The notes beneath the pieces were generated by a model. That model saw only the letters and a list, made by a program, of their open reading frames with translations, did no database searches and had not been told where the DNA came from. The position numbers and the translations under genes are program-made. From Rubrivivax gelatinosus (lineage in GTDB: Bacteria > Pseudomonadota > Gammaproteobacteria > Burkholderiales > Burkholderiaceae_C), in the NCBI RefSeq assembly GCF_004340905.1, contig NZ_SLXD01000021.1:1-45649 (forward strand): a stretch of DNA of 45,649 nucleotides, read 5' to 3'. Shown in pieces: positions 23,298 through 34,322 of this stretch. How positions within the stretch are numbered: the first letter of the stretch is position 1; every line of letters begins with the position of its first letter.

Positions 23298-24110
23298 ATG
23301 TTGAATGCCCTGATCGTCGTCTGGCGCGAAAGCCTCGAGGCGATGCTCGTCATCGGCGTGCTGCTGGCCTGGATCTCGCGCCAGCCCGACCCCGCGCCGC
23401 TGCGCCGCGGCCTGTGGCTGGGCGCCGCCGGCGGCCTGCTGCTGGCCGCCGCGCTGGGCGCCGCGACCTTCGCGGTGCAGAGCGAACTTGAAGGCCAGGC
23501 GCTGGAGGTGTTCCAGGTCGTGATGGTCTTCACCGCCGCCGCGCTGATCGTGCAGATGGTGCTGTGGATGCGCCGCCACGGCCGCGGCATGAAGCGCGAA
23601 CTGGAGCGCCAGGCCGGCCAGGCCTCCGGTGCGCTGGGGGTCGGCCTCGTGACCGCCTTCGCCGTCGCACGCGAAGGTGCCGAGACCGTGGTCTTCCTCT
23701 ACGGCCTGGGACTGGAGTCGGGCGGTTCGGCACTCGCCGCCAACGCCGTTGCCGCCGCCGCGGGTTTCGTGCTCGCCGCCGCCACCGCGTGGCTGATCGC
23801 ACGCGGCGCACGGTTCCTCAGCTACCGCGTGCTGTTCGGGATCAGCGAAGTGCTGCTGCTGCTGATCGCCGCCGCGCTGCTGGCCGGTGGCCTGGACCGC
23901 ATGATCGGCATGGACTGGATCCCGCCGCTCATCGACCCGGTCTGGGACAGCTCCGGCCTGCTGGACGACGGCCGCGGCATCGGCCGCGTGCTCGCCGACT
24001 TCCTGGGTTACCGCGCCCGCCCGTCGGCCACGGTGCTGATCGGCTACCTCGTGTTCTGGAGCGCGACGATCTGGGCTCTGCGCCGCGGCGCGGCGCCGCG
24101 CACCGCCTGA
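23298..24110 (+). CDS. ftrC: FtrC, FTR1-family iron permease
   Basis: This 270-residue inner membrane protein has about seven hydrophobic helices and both diagnostic REXXE iron-binding motifs: RESLE at residues 10-14 (VVWRESLEAMLVIG) and REGAE in AREGAETVVFLYG. These Glu residues line the iron path in FTR1 proteins. No periplasmic EfeO-like domain is fused, as expected for the Ftr/EfeU-type short permease. The ATG at 23298 is preceded by AGGAG at a longer than usual distance, with a Fur-like palindrome between. ftrD follows after 10 nt. Confidence 0.93.
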   Translation: MLNALIVVWRESLEAMLVIGVLLAWISRQPDPAPLRRGLWLGAAGGLLLAAALGAATFAVQSELEGQALEVFQVVMVFTAAALIVQMVLWMRRHGRGMKRELERQAGQASGALGVGLVTAFAVAREGAETVVFLYGLGLESGGSALAANAVAAAAGFVLAAATAWLIARGARFLSYRVLFGISEVLLLLIAAALLAGGLDRMIGMDWIPPLIDPVWDSSGLLDDGRGIGRVLADFLGYRARPSATVLIGYLVFWSATIWALRRGAAPRTA

Positions 24111-24120
24111 GCCCGGCGCG

Positions 24121-25512
24121 ATGACGGCCGCCGTCCCGATCCGCTTCATGGCCCGGCCGCGCAGGACGCGGCTGGCGCGCATCGGCGACGCGCTGCGCCG
24201 CCACCGCCGCTGGGTGCTCGCCGTCCAGTGGTTCGTCGTCGTGTTCTACGCCGCGCTGGTGGTGGTGCCGGTGTTCCTGCCGCTGCCCCCCACCGGCGCG
24301 AGCATCGTCTCCAACCTGACGCTGGCGGCGCAGTTCGCCTTCTGGGGCCTGTGGTGGCCGGGCGTGATCCTCAGCACCGTGCTCTTCGGCCGCGTCTGGT
24401 GCGGTGTGTTCTGCCCCGAAGGCGCGGTGACCGAGTTCGCCAGCCGCCACGGCCTGGGGCGCACGATCCCGCGCTGGGTGCGCTGGAGCGGCTGGCCGGT
24501 GGTGGCCTTCGTCTGCACGACGGTCTACGGTCAGCTGGTCAGCGTCTACCAGTACGCCGCACCGGCGCTGCTGATCCTCGGCGGCTCGACGCTGCTGGCC
24601 GCCGGCGTCGGTTTCGTCTGGGGCCGCGAAAAACGCGTCTGGTGCCGCTACCTCTGCCCCGTCAGCGGCGTCTTCGCGCTGCTGGCCAAGATCGCGCCGT
24701 TCCATTACCGCGTCGACGAAGCGGCCTGGAAAACCTACCCGGGCCCGCCGCCGCGCGTGGACTGCGCGCCGCTGGTGGACCTTCGCCACATGACCGGCGC
24801 CTCCGACTGCCACGCCTGCGGACGCTGCAGCGGCCACCGCGACGCGATCGAACTGGCCGCGCGTTCGCCGAGCCAGGAGGTGCTGGCCGCCAAGCCCTCG
24901 CGCCGCGACTTCGCACTGGCGCTGCTGCTCGTCTTCGGCACGCTGGGCGTGGCCGTCGGTGCCTTCCAGTGGAGCGTGAGCCCCTGGTTCACCACCGCCC
25001 GCCAGGCCGCGGCCACCTGGCTGATCGAGCGCGACGCCTTCCTCCTGCTGCAGGACAACGCGCCGTGGTGGCTGCTGACGCACTACCCCGAGGTCAACGA
25101 TGCCTTCACCTGGCTCGACGGGCTGCTGGTCTGCGGCTACATCGGCGTCTACGCGCTCGTCACCGGCGTGCTCGGCTGGGCCGCGCTGCGTGCCTCGGCG
25201 CGGCTGGCCGGGGGCATCGACTGGGCGTCGCTGGCGATGGGGCTGGTGCCGATCGCCGGCGCCGGGCTGTTCCTCGGGCTGTCGATGACGACGCTGACGC
25301 AGCTGCGCGCCGAAGGCTGGGTTCCGCCGGGCGTCGGGTCCGCACGTGCGCTGCTGCTGGGCGGCGCGGCGCTGTGGTCGCTGTGGCTGGGCTGGCGGCT
25401 TGTGGCGCGCGGCAGCCCCCCGACGGCCACTCGTCTGGCGGCGACCGCGCTCTACACGCTGCCGCTGGCGCTGGCCACCGCGAGCTGGACGATGATCTTC
25501 TGGGGCTGGTGA
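24121..25512 (+). CDS. ftrD: FtrD, polyferredoxin-like membrane protein
   Basis: This 463-residue membrane protein belongs to the NapH/RnfC-like 4Fe-4S polyferredoxin group found last in ftrABCD operons. Cysteine clusters are WCGVFCPEG, WCRYLCPVSG and CHACGRC, giving iron-sulfur ligands on the cytoplasmic side between membrane helices. About nine transmembrane segments are visible, ending in TLPLALATASWTMIFWGW. Family knowledge suggests that it moves electrons from FtrB-catalysed ferrous iron oxidation, or otherwise energises uptake. It lies 10 nt after ftrC and shows the same codon use. Confidence 0.9.
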   Translation: MTAAVPIRFMARPRRTRLARIGDALRRHRRWVLAVQWFVVVFYAALVVVPVFLPLPPTGASIVSNLTLAAQFAFWGLWWPGVILSTVLFGRVWCGVFCPEGAVTEFASRHGLGRTIPRWVRWSGWPVVAFVCTTVYGQLVSVYQYAAPALLILGGSTLLAAGVGFVWGREKRVWCRYLCPVSGVFALLAKIAPFHYRVDEAAWKTYPGPPPRVDCAPLVDLRHMTGASDCHACGRCSGHRDAIELAARSPSQEVLAAKPSRRDFALALLLVFGTLGVAVGAFQWSVSPWFTTARQAAATWLIERDAFLLLQDNAPWWLLTHYPEVNDAFTWLDGLLVCGYIGVYALVTGVLGWAALRASARLAGGIDWASLAMGLVPIAGAGLFLGLSMTTLTQLRAEGWVPPGVGSARALLLGGAALWSLWLGWRLVARGSPPTATRLAATALYTLPLALATASWTMIFWGW

Positions 25513-25513
25513 G

Positions 25514-26128
25514 TCAGATCAGCCGGGCGGCGAGCAGCGCCGCCTCGACGTCGCCCGGCGAGCCCGCCACGACCGCCTGCAGGCCGGCCTCGCGCGCCGC
25601 GGCGACGTTCTCCGCCAGGTCGTCGAAGAACAGCACGCCCTGCGGCGCCAGCCCCAGCGAGTCGCAGACGTAGGCGAAAGCCGCCGGCTCGGGCTTGCGC
25701 AAGCCCATCTCGTGCGACAGGAAGATGCGCTCGACGCTGGCCACCAGCTCCGGATAACGCCGCAGCCACTCGCGCGCGTGGCTGGCGTTGGTGTTGGAGA
25801 ACAGGTGACAGGGCAGCCGCCGCGACGCCTGCTGGAGCAGCCGCCGCGTCGCGACGATCTCCGGGCCGAAGATCGTGTTCCAGCCGGCTTCGACCTGCGC
25901 CGGGGTCGCCGCCAGCTGCAGCGTGTCGGCGAGATGCGCGAAGTAGGCCTCGGACACGAGTTCGCCTCGTTCGTGGCGGCGATACGGTTCGTCGGCCGCG
26001 AAACGCCGCCGCAGTTCGTCGGGGGGCAGCGCCGACAACGGCGCCCAGGCGCTCAGCACGCGGGCGAAATCGACGTCGATCAGCACGCCGCCGACGTCGA
26101 ACAACAAGGCTTGGGGGACGCAAGGCAT
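25514..26128 (-). CDS. HAD-superfamily hydrolase, YihX-like
   Basis: This 204-residue HAD subfamily IA enzyme is probably a small-molecule phosphatase. Motif I is FDVGGVLID, with the nucleophile Asp present but Gly in the usual general acid position, as in YihX (DLGN), an alpha-D-glucose-1-phosphatase. Motif II is LFSNTNASH, motif III Lys is in GLRKPEPAAF, and motif IV is VLFFDDLAENV. A glucose-1-phosphatase activity would fit the trehalose and glycogen genes nearby, but that is only suggestive. It is convergent with ftrD, the stops lying 1 nt apart, and divergent from the extensin-like gene by 67 nt. Confidence 0.85.
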   Translation of the reverse strand: MPCVPQALLFDVGGVLIDVDFARVLSAWAPLSALPPDELRRRFAADEPYRRHERGELVSEAYFAHLADTLQLAATPAQVEAGWNTIFGPEIVATRRLLQQASRRLPCHLFSNTNASHAREWLRRYPELVASVERIFLSHEMGLRKPEPAAFAYVCDSLGLAPQGVLFFDDLAENVAAAREAGLQAVVAGSPGDVEAALLAARLI

Positions 26129-26195
26129 GGTCCGATTGTCCCGCTGCCGCGCGGGGGGCTGCGGAACCCGGCGCCGCGGCCGGCGTCCGACGGCC

Positions 26196-26882
26196 ATGCG
26201 TTGGTCCGTCCTCGTCCTGGCCGCACTGCTGGCGCTCGCGCTGTCGCACGGGCGGCTGTGGTCGATCCCCGACCAGCACAACCCCTGGGCGCCGCTGGCG
26301 CTGGAAGAGGCGCCGGGCTGGCTCACGCGGCACAAGCTGTCGCGGCTGGAGCAGGAGCCCGGCGCCTGCCGAGCCTTCGTCGCCGCGGCCGGGTTCGACG
26401 CCAAGGCCCAGTCGCCGCGCGCGGGCCCCGAAGGCTGCGGCTTCGACGACGCCGTGCTGCTGCGCCGCACCGCGGGCACGGTGCTGGCGCCGACGCTGCT
26501 GTCCTGCCGCGCCGCCGCCTCGCTGGCGCTGTGGGAGCGTCACGTGCTGCAGCCGGCGGCGCAACGCCACTTCGGCGTGCCGGTGCGGCGGCTGGAGCAC
26601 TTCGGCAGTTATGCCTGCCGCCGCGTCTACGGTCGCGAGGCCGGCGCCTGGAGCCGGCATGCACGCGCCGACGCGCTGGACCTCGCCGGTGTCGTGCTGG
26701 CCGACGGCCGCCGCGTGCGTGTCCTGGCCCACTGGACGGCCGGCGGCGCCGAGGCCGCCTTCCTGCACGAGCTGCACGCCGGCGCCTGCGGCTTCTTCGA
26801 CGGCGTGTTCGGCCCGGACTACAACCACGCCCATGCCGACCATCTGCACCTGGACCGCGGCCCCTACCGCCTCTGCCGCTGA
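26196..26882 (+). CDS. Extensin-like C-terminal domain protein
   Basis: This 228-residue protein has an N-terminal signal anchor (MRWSVLVLAALLALALSHG) and the extensin-like_C domain (Pfam PF06904). Visible conserved blocks are WERHVLQPAAQRHFGVPVRRLEHFGSYACR, a SRHARADALDLAGVVLADGRRV segment, FLHELHAGACGFF and the closing GPDYNHAHADHLHLDRGPYRLC. The HxDxDHLHLD-like end is reminiscent of metal-dependent peptidoglycan hydrolases of the LAS superfamily, so a cell-envelope role is likely but unproven. The longer in-frame ATG at 26127 gives an Arg/Gly-rich N-terminus without a signal and is disfavoured. Confidence 0.85.
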   Translation: MRWSVLVLAALLALALSHGRLWSIPDQHNPWAPLALEEAPGWLTRHKLSRLEQEPGACRAFVAAAGFDAKAQSPRAGPEGCGFDDAVLLRRTAGTVLAPTLLSCRAAASLALWERHVLQPAAQRHFGVPVRRLEHFGSYACRRVYGREAGAWSRHARADALDLAGVVLADGRRVRVLAHWTAGGAEAAFLHELHAGACGFFDGVFGPDYNHAHADHLHLDRGPYRLCR

Positions 26883-26990
26883 GGCTAAGCCCCCTCCCCC
26901 GCCGGAGGATTTCGCCCGCGCTGCGCCGATCGGTTACGGTCGGCGGCGGGCCGTGCCACCAGGCCCGATGTCGTACCCGCCAAGAGGACC

Positions 26991-30359
<3,369 letters not shown>

Positions 30360-30371
30360 ACGGAGATTCCC

Positions 30372-31055
30372 ATGGACACCCTGGACCTCGCCTTCGATCC
30401 GCTGCGCACGCTGCTCGCGCAGGCGGGCGCCTTCCTGCCGCGGCTGGGCATCGCGCTGGCCATCGCGGTGGCCGGCTGGCTGCTCGCCAAGGCCGCGCGC
30501 TACGCCACCGGGCGGGCGCTGAAGGCGCTGAACTTCCACGTGCTGACCGAACGTGCCGGCTTCGACGGTTTCCTGCAGCAGGGCGGCACCGACAAGACGA
30601 CCAGCGACCTGTTCGCGCTGATCGTCTTCTGGCTCGTGCTGCTGGGCGCGCTGGTGGTGGCGTTCAACGGCCTCGGGCTGTCGCAGGTCACCGAGCTGCT
30701 GTCGCGCGTGCTGTTGTTCCTGCCGCGGCTGCTGGTGGCGCTGCTGGTGCTGGTCTTCGGCCTGTACTTCGCGCGGTTCGTCGGCCAGTCGGTGCTGGCC
30801 TGGTGCCGCGCCTCGGGCATCGGCGACGCCGAGATCCTGGCGCGCATCGTCCAGTACGCGATCGTCACCTTCGTGCTGCTGATCGCCATCGACCACCTGG
30901 ACATCGGCGGCGGCCTGGTGCAGCAGACCTTCCTGATCCTGCTGACCGGCATCGTGTTCGCGCTCGCGCTGGCCTTCGGCATCGGCGGGCGCGACCGCGC
31001 CGCGGCGCTGATCGAACACTGGTTCCCGCGCCGCGACGACCCCCGCGGGCGTTGA
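30372..31055 (+). CDS. Membrane protein with MscS-related conserved TM helices
   Basis: This 227-residue protein has five hydrophobic segments: LPRLGIALAIAVAGWLLAKA, LFALIVFWLVLLGALVVAF, VLLFLPRLLVALLVLVFGLYF, IVQYAIVTFVLLIAIDHL and FLILLTGIVFALALAFGIGG. It matches the 'conserved TM helix' family (Pfam PF05552), which is related to MscS channels but here lacks the cytoplasmic MscS beta domain. The last helix AFGIGGRDRAA resembles a pore-type glycine motif. It starts 12 nt after treS, so it may be co-transcribed and might serve osmotic balance together with trehalose metabolism. That link is inference. Confidence 0.8.
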   Translation: MDTLDLAFDPLRTLLAQAGAFLPRLGIALAIAVAGWLLAKAARYATGRALKALNFHVLTERAGFDGFLQQGGTDKTTSDLFALIVFWLVLLGALVVAFNGLGLSQVTELLSRVLLFLPRLLVALLVLVFGLYFARFVGQSVLAWCRASGIGDAEILARIVQYAIVTFVLLIAIDHLDIGGGLVQQTFLILLTGIVFALALAFGIGGRDRAAALIEHWFPRRDDPRGR

Positions 31056-31137
31056 GGATTCACGCGAGCCCCTGTCCTACACGGGGCTGCGCGCCGGACC
31101 GACCGCGCGAGACCGCGCTTCGGGCGACGATGAGGCC

Positions 31138-32079
31138 ATGGACAAGCACACCTCGCCCCCCTCCGCCGCCCCGCACACCCCGCTGCCGCCGGCCCTGGCC
31201 GGCGAGCACCGGACGCTGGGTGACCTCGGCTACTACGTCGCCGGCCGCGGCCGCCCGCTGCTGCTGGTGCACAGCGTCAACGCCGCCGGCTCGGCGGCCG
31301 ACGTGCGCCCGATCTTCGAGCACGCGGCCCAGGGCCGCACGGTCTTCGCGCTCGACCTGCCGGGTTTCGGCAGCAGCGAGCGCAGCGACCGCGACTACAC
31401 CCCGAAGTTGATGACCGACGCCGTGCTGGCGATGCTCGGGCCGATCCGCGAACGCTGCGGCCCCGGCCCGGTCGACGTGCTCGGCGTGTCGCTGGGCTGC
31501 GAGTTCGTCGCCCGCGCCGCGCTCGAAGCACCGCAGGCCTTCGGCCGCGTCGCGCTCGTCAGCCCCACCGGCTTCAGCGGCACGCGCACGCTGCGCGGGC
31601 CCGACGGCAGCACGCTGGGCAAGCCCTGGCTGCACCGGCTGCTGACGGCGAAGCTCTGGTCCGACCCGCTGTACCGGCTGCTGACGCGCCCCGGCGTCGT
31701 GCGCTACTTCCTCGAACGCACCTGGGGCAGCAAGCGCATCGACGAAACGCTGTGGGCCTATTGCGTGGCCACCGCGCGCCAGCCCGGCGCCCGCTTCGCG
31801 CCGCTGGCCTTCCTGGCCGGCAATCTGTTCAGCGCCGACATCCAGCGTGTCTACGAGTCGATCGCGCAGCCGGTCTGGGCCAGCCACGGCGTGCTCGGCG
31901 ACTTCACCGACTACCGCGCGATGTCCATCGTCGCCGGCAAGCCGAACTGGCGCTTCTCGGTCTACCCGACCGGCGCGATGCCGTACTTCGAAGTGCCGCG
32001 CCCGTTCTTCAACGAGCTCGACAACTTCCTCGCCGCGCCGACGCCGGCCGCGCCGCGGCCGGTGCTCGAGACGGTCTGA
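31138..32079 (+). CDS. Alpha/beta hydrolase, no C-terminal catalytic His
   Basis: This 313-residue alpha/beta hydrolase fold protein has the oxyanion region LLLVHSVNAAGSA, the strand-loop VFALDLPGFGSSERSD, the nucleophile elbow GVSLGCEF and an acidic candidate in SHGVLGDFTDYR. After that Asp there is no histidine at all: the usual GxxxxxxE.P position reads TGAMPYFEVPRPFF. It may therefore be an inactive or atypical hydrolase. No signal peptide is evident; the N-terminus is Ser/Pro-rich. It is a separate transcription unit, with two back-to-back hairpins after its stop. Confidence 0.8.
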   Translation: MDKHTSPPSAAPHTPLPPALAGEHRTLGDLGYYVAGRGRPLLLVHSVNAAGSAADVRPIFEHAAQGRTVFALDLPGFGSSERSDRDYTPKLMTDAVLAMLGPIRERCGPGPVDVLGVSLGCEFVARAALEAPQAFGRVALVSPTGFSGTRTLRGPDGSTLGKPWLHRLLTAKLWSDPLYRLLTRPGVVRYFLERTWGSKRIDETLWAYCVATARQPGARFAPLAFLAGNLFSADIQRVYESIAQPVWASHGVLGDFTDYRAMSIVAGKPNWRFSVYPTGAMPYFEVPRPFFNELDNFLAAPTPAAPRPVLETV

Positions 32080-32085
32080 CGCACG

Positions 32086-32139
32086 AAGGCCCGCCGGAGC
32101 GGGCCTTCCTCGTTCACGAGGCCCGCCACCGGCGGGCCT
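32086..32139. terminator. Two tandem hairpins between convergent genes
   Basis: AAGGCCCGC-CGGA-GCGGGCCTT (32086-32107) is followed by AGGCCCGCC-ACC-GGCGGGCCT (32119-32139). Both stems are 9 bp. They lie between the hydrolase stop (32079) and the convergent ccmI stop (32143). The second is followed by TTCGTCATTT on the plus strand. Sequence similarity of the two stems suggests duplication. They likely terminate both converging transcripts. Confidence 0.7.
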
Positions 32140-32142
32140 TCG

Positions 32143-33360
32143 TCATTTGACGGTCTCGTCGATGACCAGGCGCAGGCCCCGGCTGCCGACGGCCACCGGC
32201 TGGCTCGTGCCCTGCAGGTCGCCGGCCTTGGGCATCGCGTCGCCGGTCTTGCTGACGCGCACGCCGACGATGACGTTCTTCTGCATCGACAGCCGCATCT
32301 CCTGCGTCATCGCCTGGCTGTCGTCGAGCGTGAACTCGAACGGCAGCTCGGCGGCCGTGCGCTTGACGATGGCCAGCGGCATGCGCGAACCCTCGGCCGG
32401 GCGTGCGAAGACGAAGACCGTGTCGCCCGGGGCGATGCGCTCGCGCAGCGCCGGCGCCAGCTCGACGCGGCCGGTGATCACGGCACCCGCGGCGGCCGCG
32501 GCGCCGGCACTGGCCGGCACGGCCGGCGCCTGCGGCGCGGCCTGGGCCACCGGCGGGGCCGACGGCATGCCGCCGCGCTTGCGCGCTTCGTCGACCGCGC
32601 CTTGCAGCTGCTGGGCGAACTCGCCCGTCGGGCCGGCGTTGCGGATCGCCCGCTCCCACAGCTGGACCGCCTTCGGATACTGCTCGCGGTTGAAGGCGAT
32701 CGTGCCGCCCAGCGCCAGCGCCTTGACGTTGTCCGGATCGGCCTTCAGCGCCTGGGCGATCAGCTTCTCGGGTTCGCCGTCCAGCGAACGGTTGTTGGCC
32801 ATGCCGATGGCGTCGGCCAGGTCGGCCAGCGCCTGGGCGTCGCCGGGCTTGAGTTCGCTCACCTTGCGATAGGCCTTCAGCGCCTCGTCGGCGCGGCCCA
32901 GCGCGGCGTAGGTGCGGCCGAGCATCTGCCAGGCCTGCGTATCGCCGGGCTCCTGCTTCAGCCGCTCCTCGAGCACGCCGACCAGGCCCTCGATCTGCTG
33001 CTGGCTGGGCGCACCGTCCTGCGCCGCGGCGGTCTGCTCGCGCAGCGCCGGGTCGGGCGGGCCGACCTTCCAGCCCGGCCAGTCGCCATGCACCGCGTAG
33101 CCGGCGGCACCGGCGACGAGCACGAAGGCGGCAATCGCCAGCGCGAGCTTTCGCGGCACGCGCGGCACCGGCTCGGGGGCAGCGGCGGCAGCACCGGAGC
33201 CGGCCGCGCCCTGCGCGGTGACGGCGGCGACGATGCGGCGTTCCAGGTCTTCGCGGGCGCTGCGCGCGGCATCGCCGGTCAGCACTCCCTGGCGGCTCAG
33301 TTCGTCCAGCTCGGCGAGCTGGCGCTTGAGCTCATCGAGGGAGGCGGGGTTCGTCATCAT
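32143..33360 (-). CDS. ccmI: CcmI/CycH, cytochrome c maturation TPR protein
   Basis: This 405-residue protein acts as apocytochrome c chaperone in System I maturation, passing substrates to CcmH-CcmF. The visible N-terminus (MMTNPASLDELKRQLAELDE) is the cytoplasmic leucine-zipper-like loop. One transmembrane helix follows (KLALAIAAFVLVAGAAGYAV), then TPR repeats (DTQAWQMLGRTYAALGRADEALKAYRKVSELKPGD) and a beta-rich C-terminal domain. The usual first transmembrane helix before the loop is absent. ATG ATG codons at 33360 and 33357 are both possible starts. It overlaps the end of ccmH by about 29 nt. Last gene of the ccm run. Confidence 0.88.
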   Translation of the reverse strand: MMTNPASLDELKRQLAELDELSRQGVLTGDAARSAREDLERRIVAAVTAQGAAGSGAAAAAPEPVPRVPRKLALAIAAFVLVAGAAGYAVHGDWPGWKVGPPDPALREQTAAAQDGAPSQQQIEGLVGVLEERLKQEPGDTQAWQMLGRTYAALGRADEALKAYRKVSELKPGDAQALADLADAIGMANNRSLDGEPEKLIAQALKADPDNVKALALGGTIAFNREQYPKAVQLWERAIRNAGPTGEFAQQLQGAVDEARKRGGMPSAPPVAQAAPQAPAVPASAGAAAAAGAVITGRVELAPALRERIAPGDTVFVFARPAEGSRMPLAIVKRTAAELPFEFTLDDSQAMTQEMRLSMQKNVIVGVRVSKTGDAMPKAGDLQGTSQPVAVGSRGLRLVIDETVK

Positions 33361-33805
33361 CGTCGGGGGTGTCGGGATCGAAGGCCTCGGGCGCGGCACG
33401 CTGGCGCCGGCGCAAGGTGATGAACAGGGCCGCCAGCGCCAGTGCCAGCAGCACCGGCGGGCCGACCCACAGCAGCGCGGTCTCGGGCTTGAACGGCGGC
33501 TTGTAGAGAACGAAGTCGCCGTAGCGCTCGGTCATGTAGCCGCGGATGTCGTCCTCGCTCATGCCCTTGTGAAGCATCTCGCGCATCTGCTGGCGCAGGT
33601 CCACGGCGAGGTCGGCGTGCGAGGCGGCGATGGTCTCGTTCTGGCAGACCAGGCAGCGCAGCTCCTCGGCGAGCTTGATCATGCGTGCCTCGACGACCGG
33701 GTCCTCGGCCACCGGCGGCGCCTCGGCGGCCTGGGCCGCCAGGCCGGCGCTGCAGGCCAGCACGAGCGCGAGACGCCGCGCCCAGGCGGTGAAGCGCTCA
33801 GCCAT
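33332..33805 (-). CDS. ccmH: CcmH, apocytochrome c thiol reductase subunit
   Basis: This 157-residue protein has signal peptide MAERFTAWARRLALVLACSAG and onwards to AQAAEA, and the conserved LRCLVCQNETIAAS with the redox CxxC that reduces apocytochrome cysteines in the periplasm. The three-helix domain continues with LRQQMREMLHKGMSEDDIRGYMTERYGDFVLYKPPF. A C-terminal membrane anchor (LLWVGPPVLLALALAALFI) ends in a basic and acidic tail. It overlaps ccmG by 8 nt and ccmI by about 29 nt, indicating translational coupling. Confidence 0.95.
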   Translation of the reverse strand: MAERFTAWARRLALVLACSAGLAAQAAEAPPVAEDPVVEARMIKLAEELRCLVCQNETIAASHADLAVDLRQQMREMLHKGMSEDDIRGYMTERYGDFVLYKPPFKPETALLWVGPPVLLALALAALFITLRRRQRAAPEAFDPDTPDDDDEPRLPR

Positions 33806-34322
33806 TGAGTTTCCTCACCAGCGGTTCGATCGTGTCGCGCAGCGCTTCGGGCGTCACCGGGCCGATGTGCTTGTAGCGGATGACCCCGCTCTTGTCGACG
33901 ACGAAGGTCTCGGGCACGCCGTAGACGCCGAAGTCGATGCCGATGCGGCCGTCGCGGTCGACGAAGGACGCCGTGTACGGGTCGCCCAGGCGCTGCAGCC
34001 ACTGCTTGGCGGCGCCCGGCTCGTCCTTGTAGTTCAGGCCGTAGACCGGCACGCCGGCCTTCTTCGTCCACTCGACGAGCACCGGGTGCTCCTCGCGGCA
34101 GGCGACGCACCACGAAGCCCAGACGTTGAGGATCCAGACCTTGCCGACGAGATCCTGCTTGCCGAGGCTGCGCTCGGGCTCGTGCAGCAGCGTCGTGCGG
34201 AACTCGGGTGCCGGCTTGTCGATCAGCGGCGACGGCACCTCGCGCGGGTTCAGGCCCAGGCCGACGGCGAGGAAGCCGACCAGCACCAGGAAGGCCACCA
34301 GCGGCCAGAGGAAACGGTTCAT
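33798..34322 (-). CDS. ccmG: CcmG/DsbE, periplasmic thioredoxin-like reductase
   Basis: This 174-residue thioredoxin-fold protein is tethered by an N-terminal helix (FLWPLVAFLVLVGFLAVGL). The active site WCVAC is at residues 71-75 in KVWILNVWASWCVACREEHP. The acidic GVYGVPETFVVD segment with the cis-Pro is typical of CcmG. It keeps CcmH and apocytochrome thiols reduced. The start ATG at 34322 overlaps the ccmF stop (34319) by 4 nt. Confidence 0.96.
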   Translation of the reverse strand: MNRFLWPLVAFLVLVGFLAVGLGLNPREVPSPLIDKPAPEFRTTLLHEPERSLGKQDLVGKVWILNVWASWCVACREEHPVLVEWTKKAGVPVYGLNYKDEPGAAKQWLQRLGDPYTASFVDRDGRIGIDFGVYGVPETFVVDKSGVIRYKHIGPVTPEALRDTIEPLVRKLNG

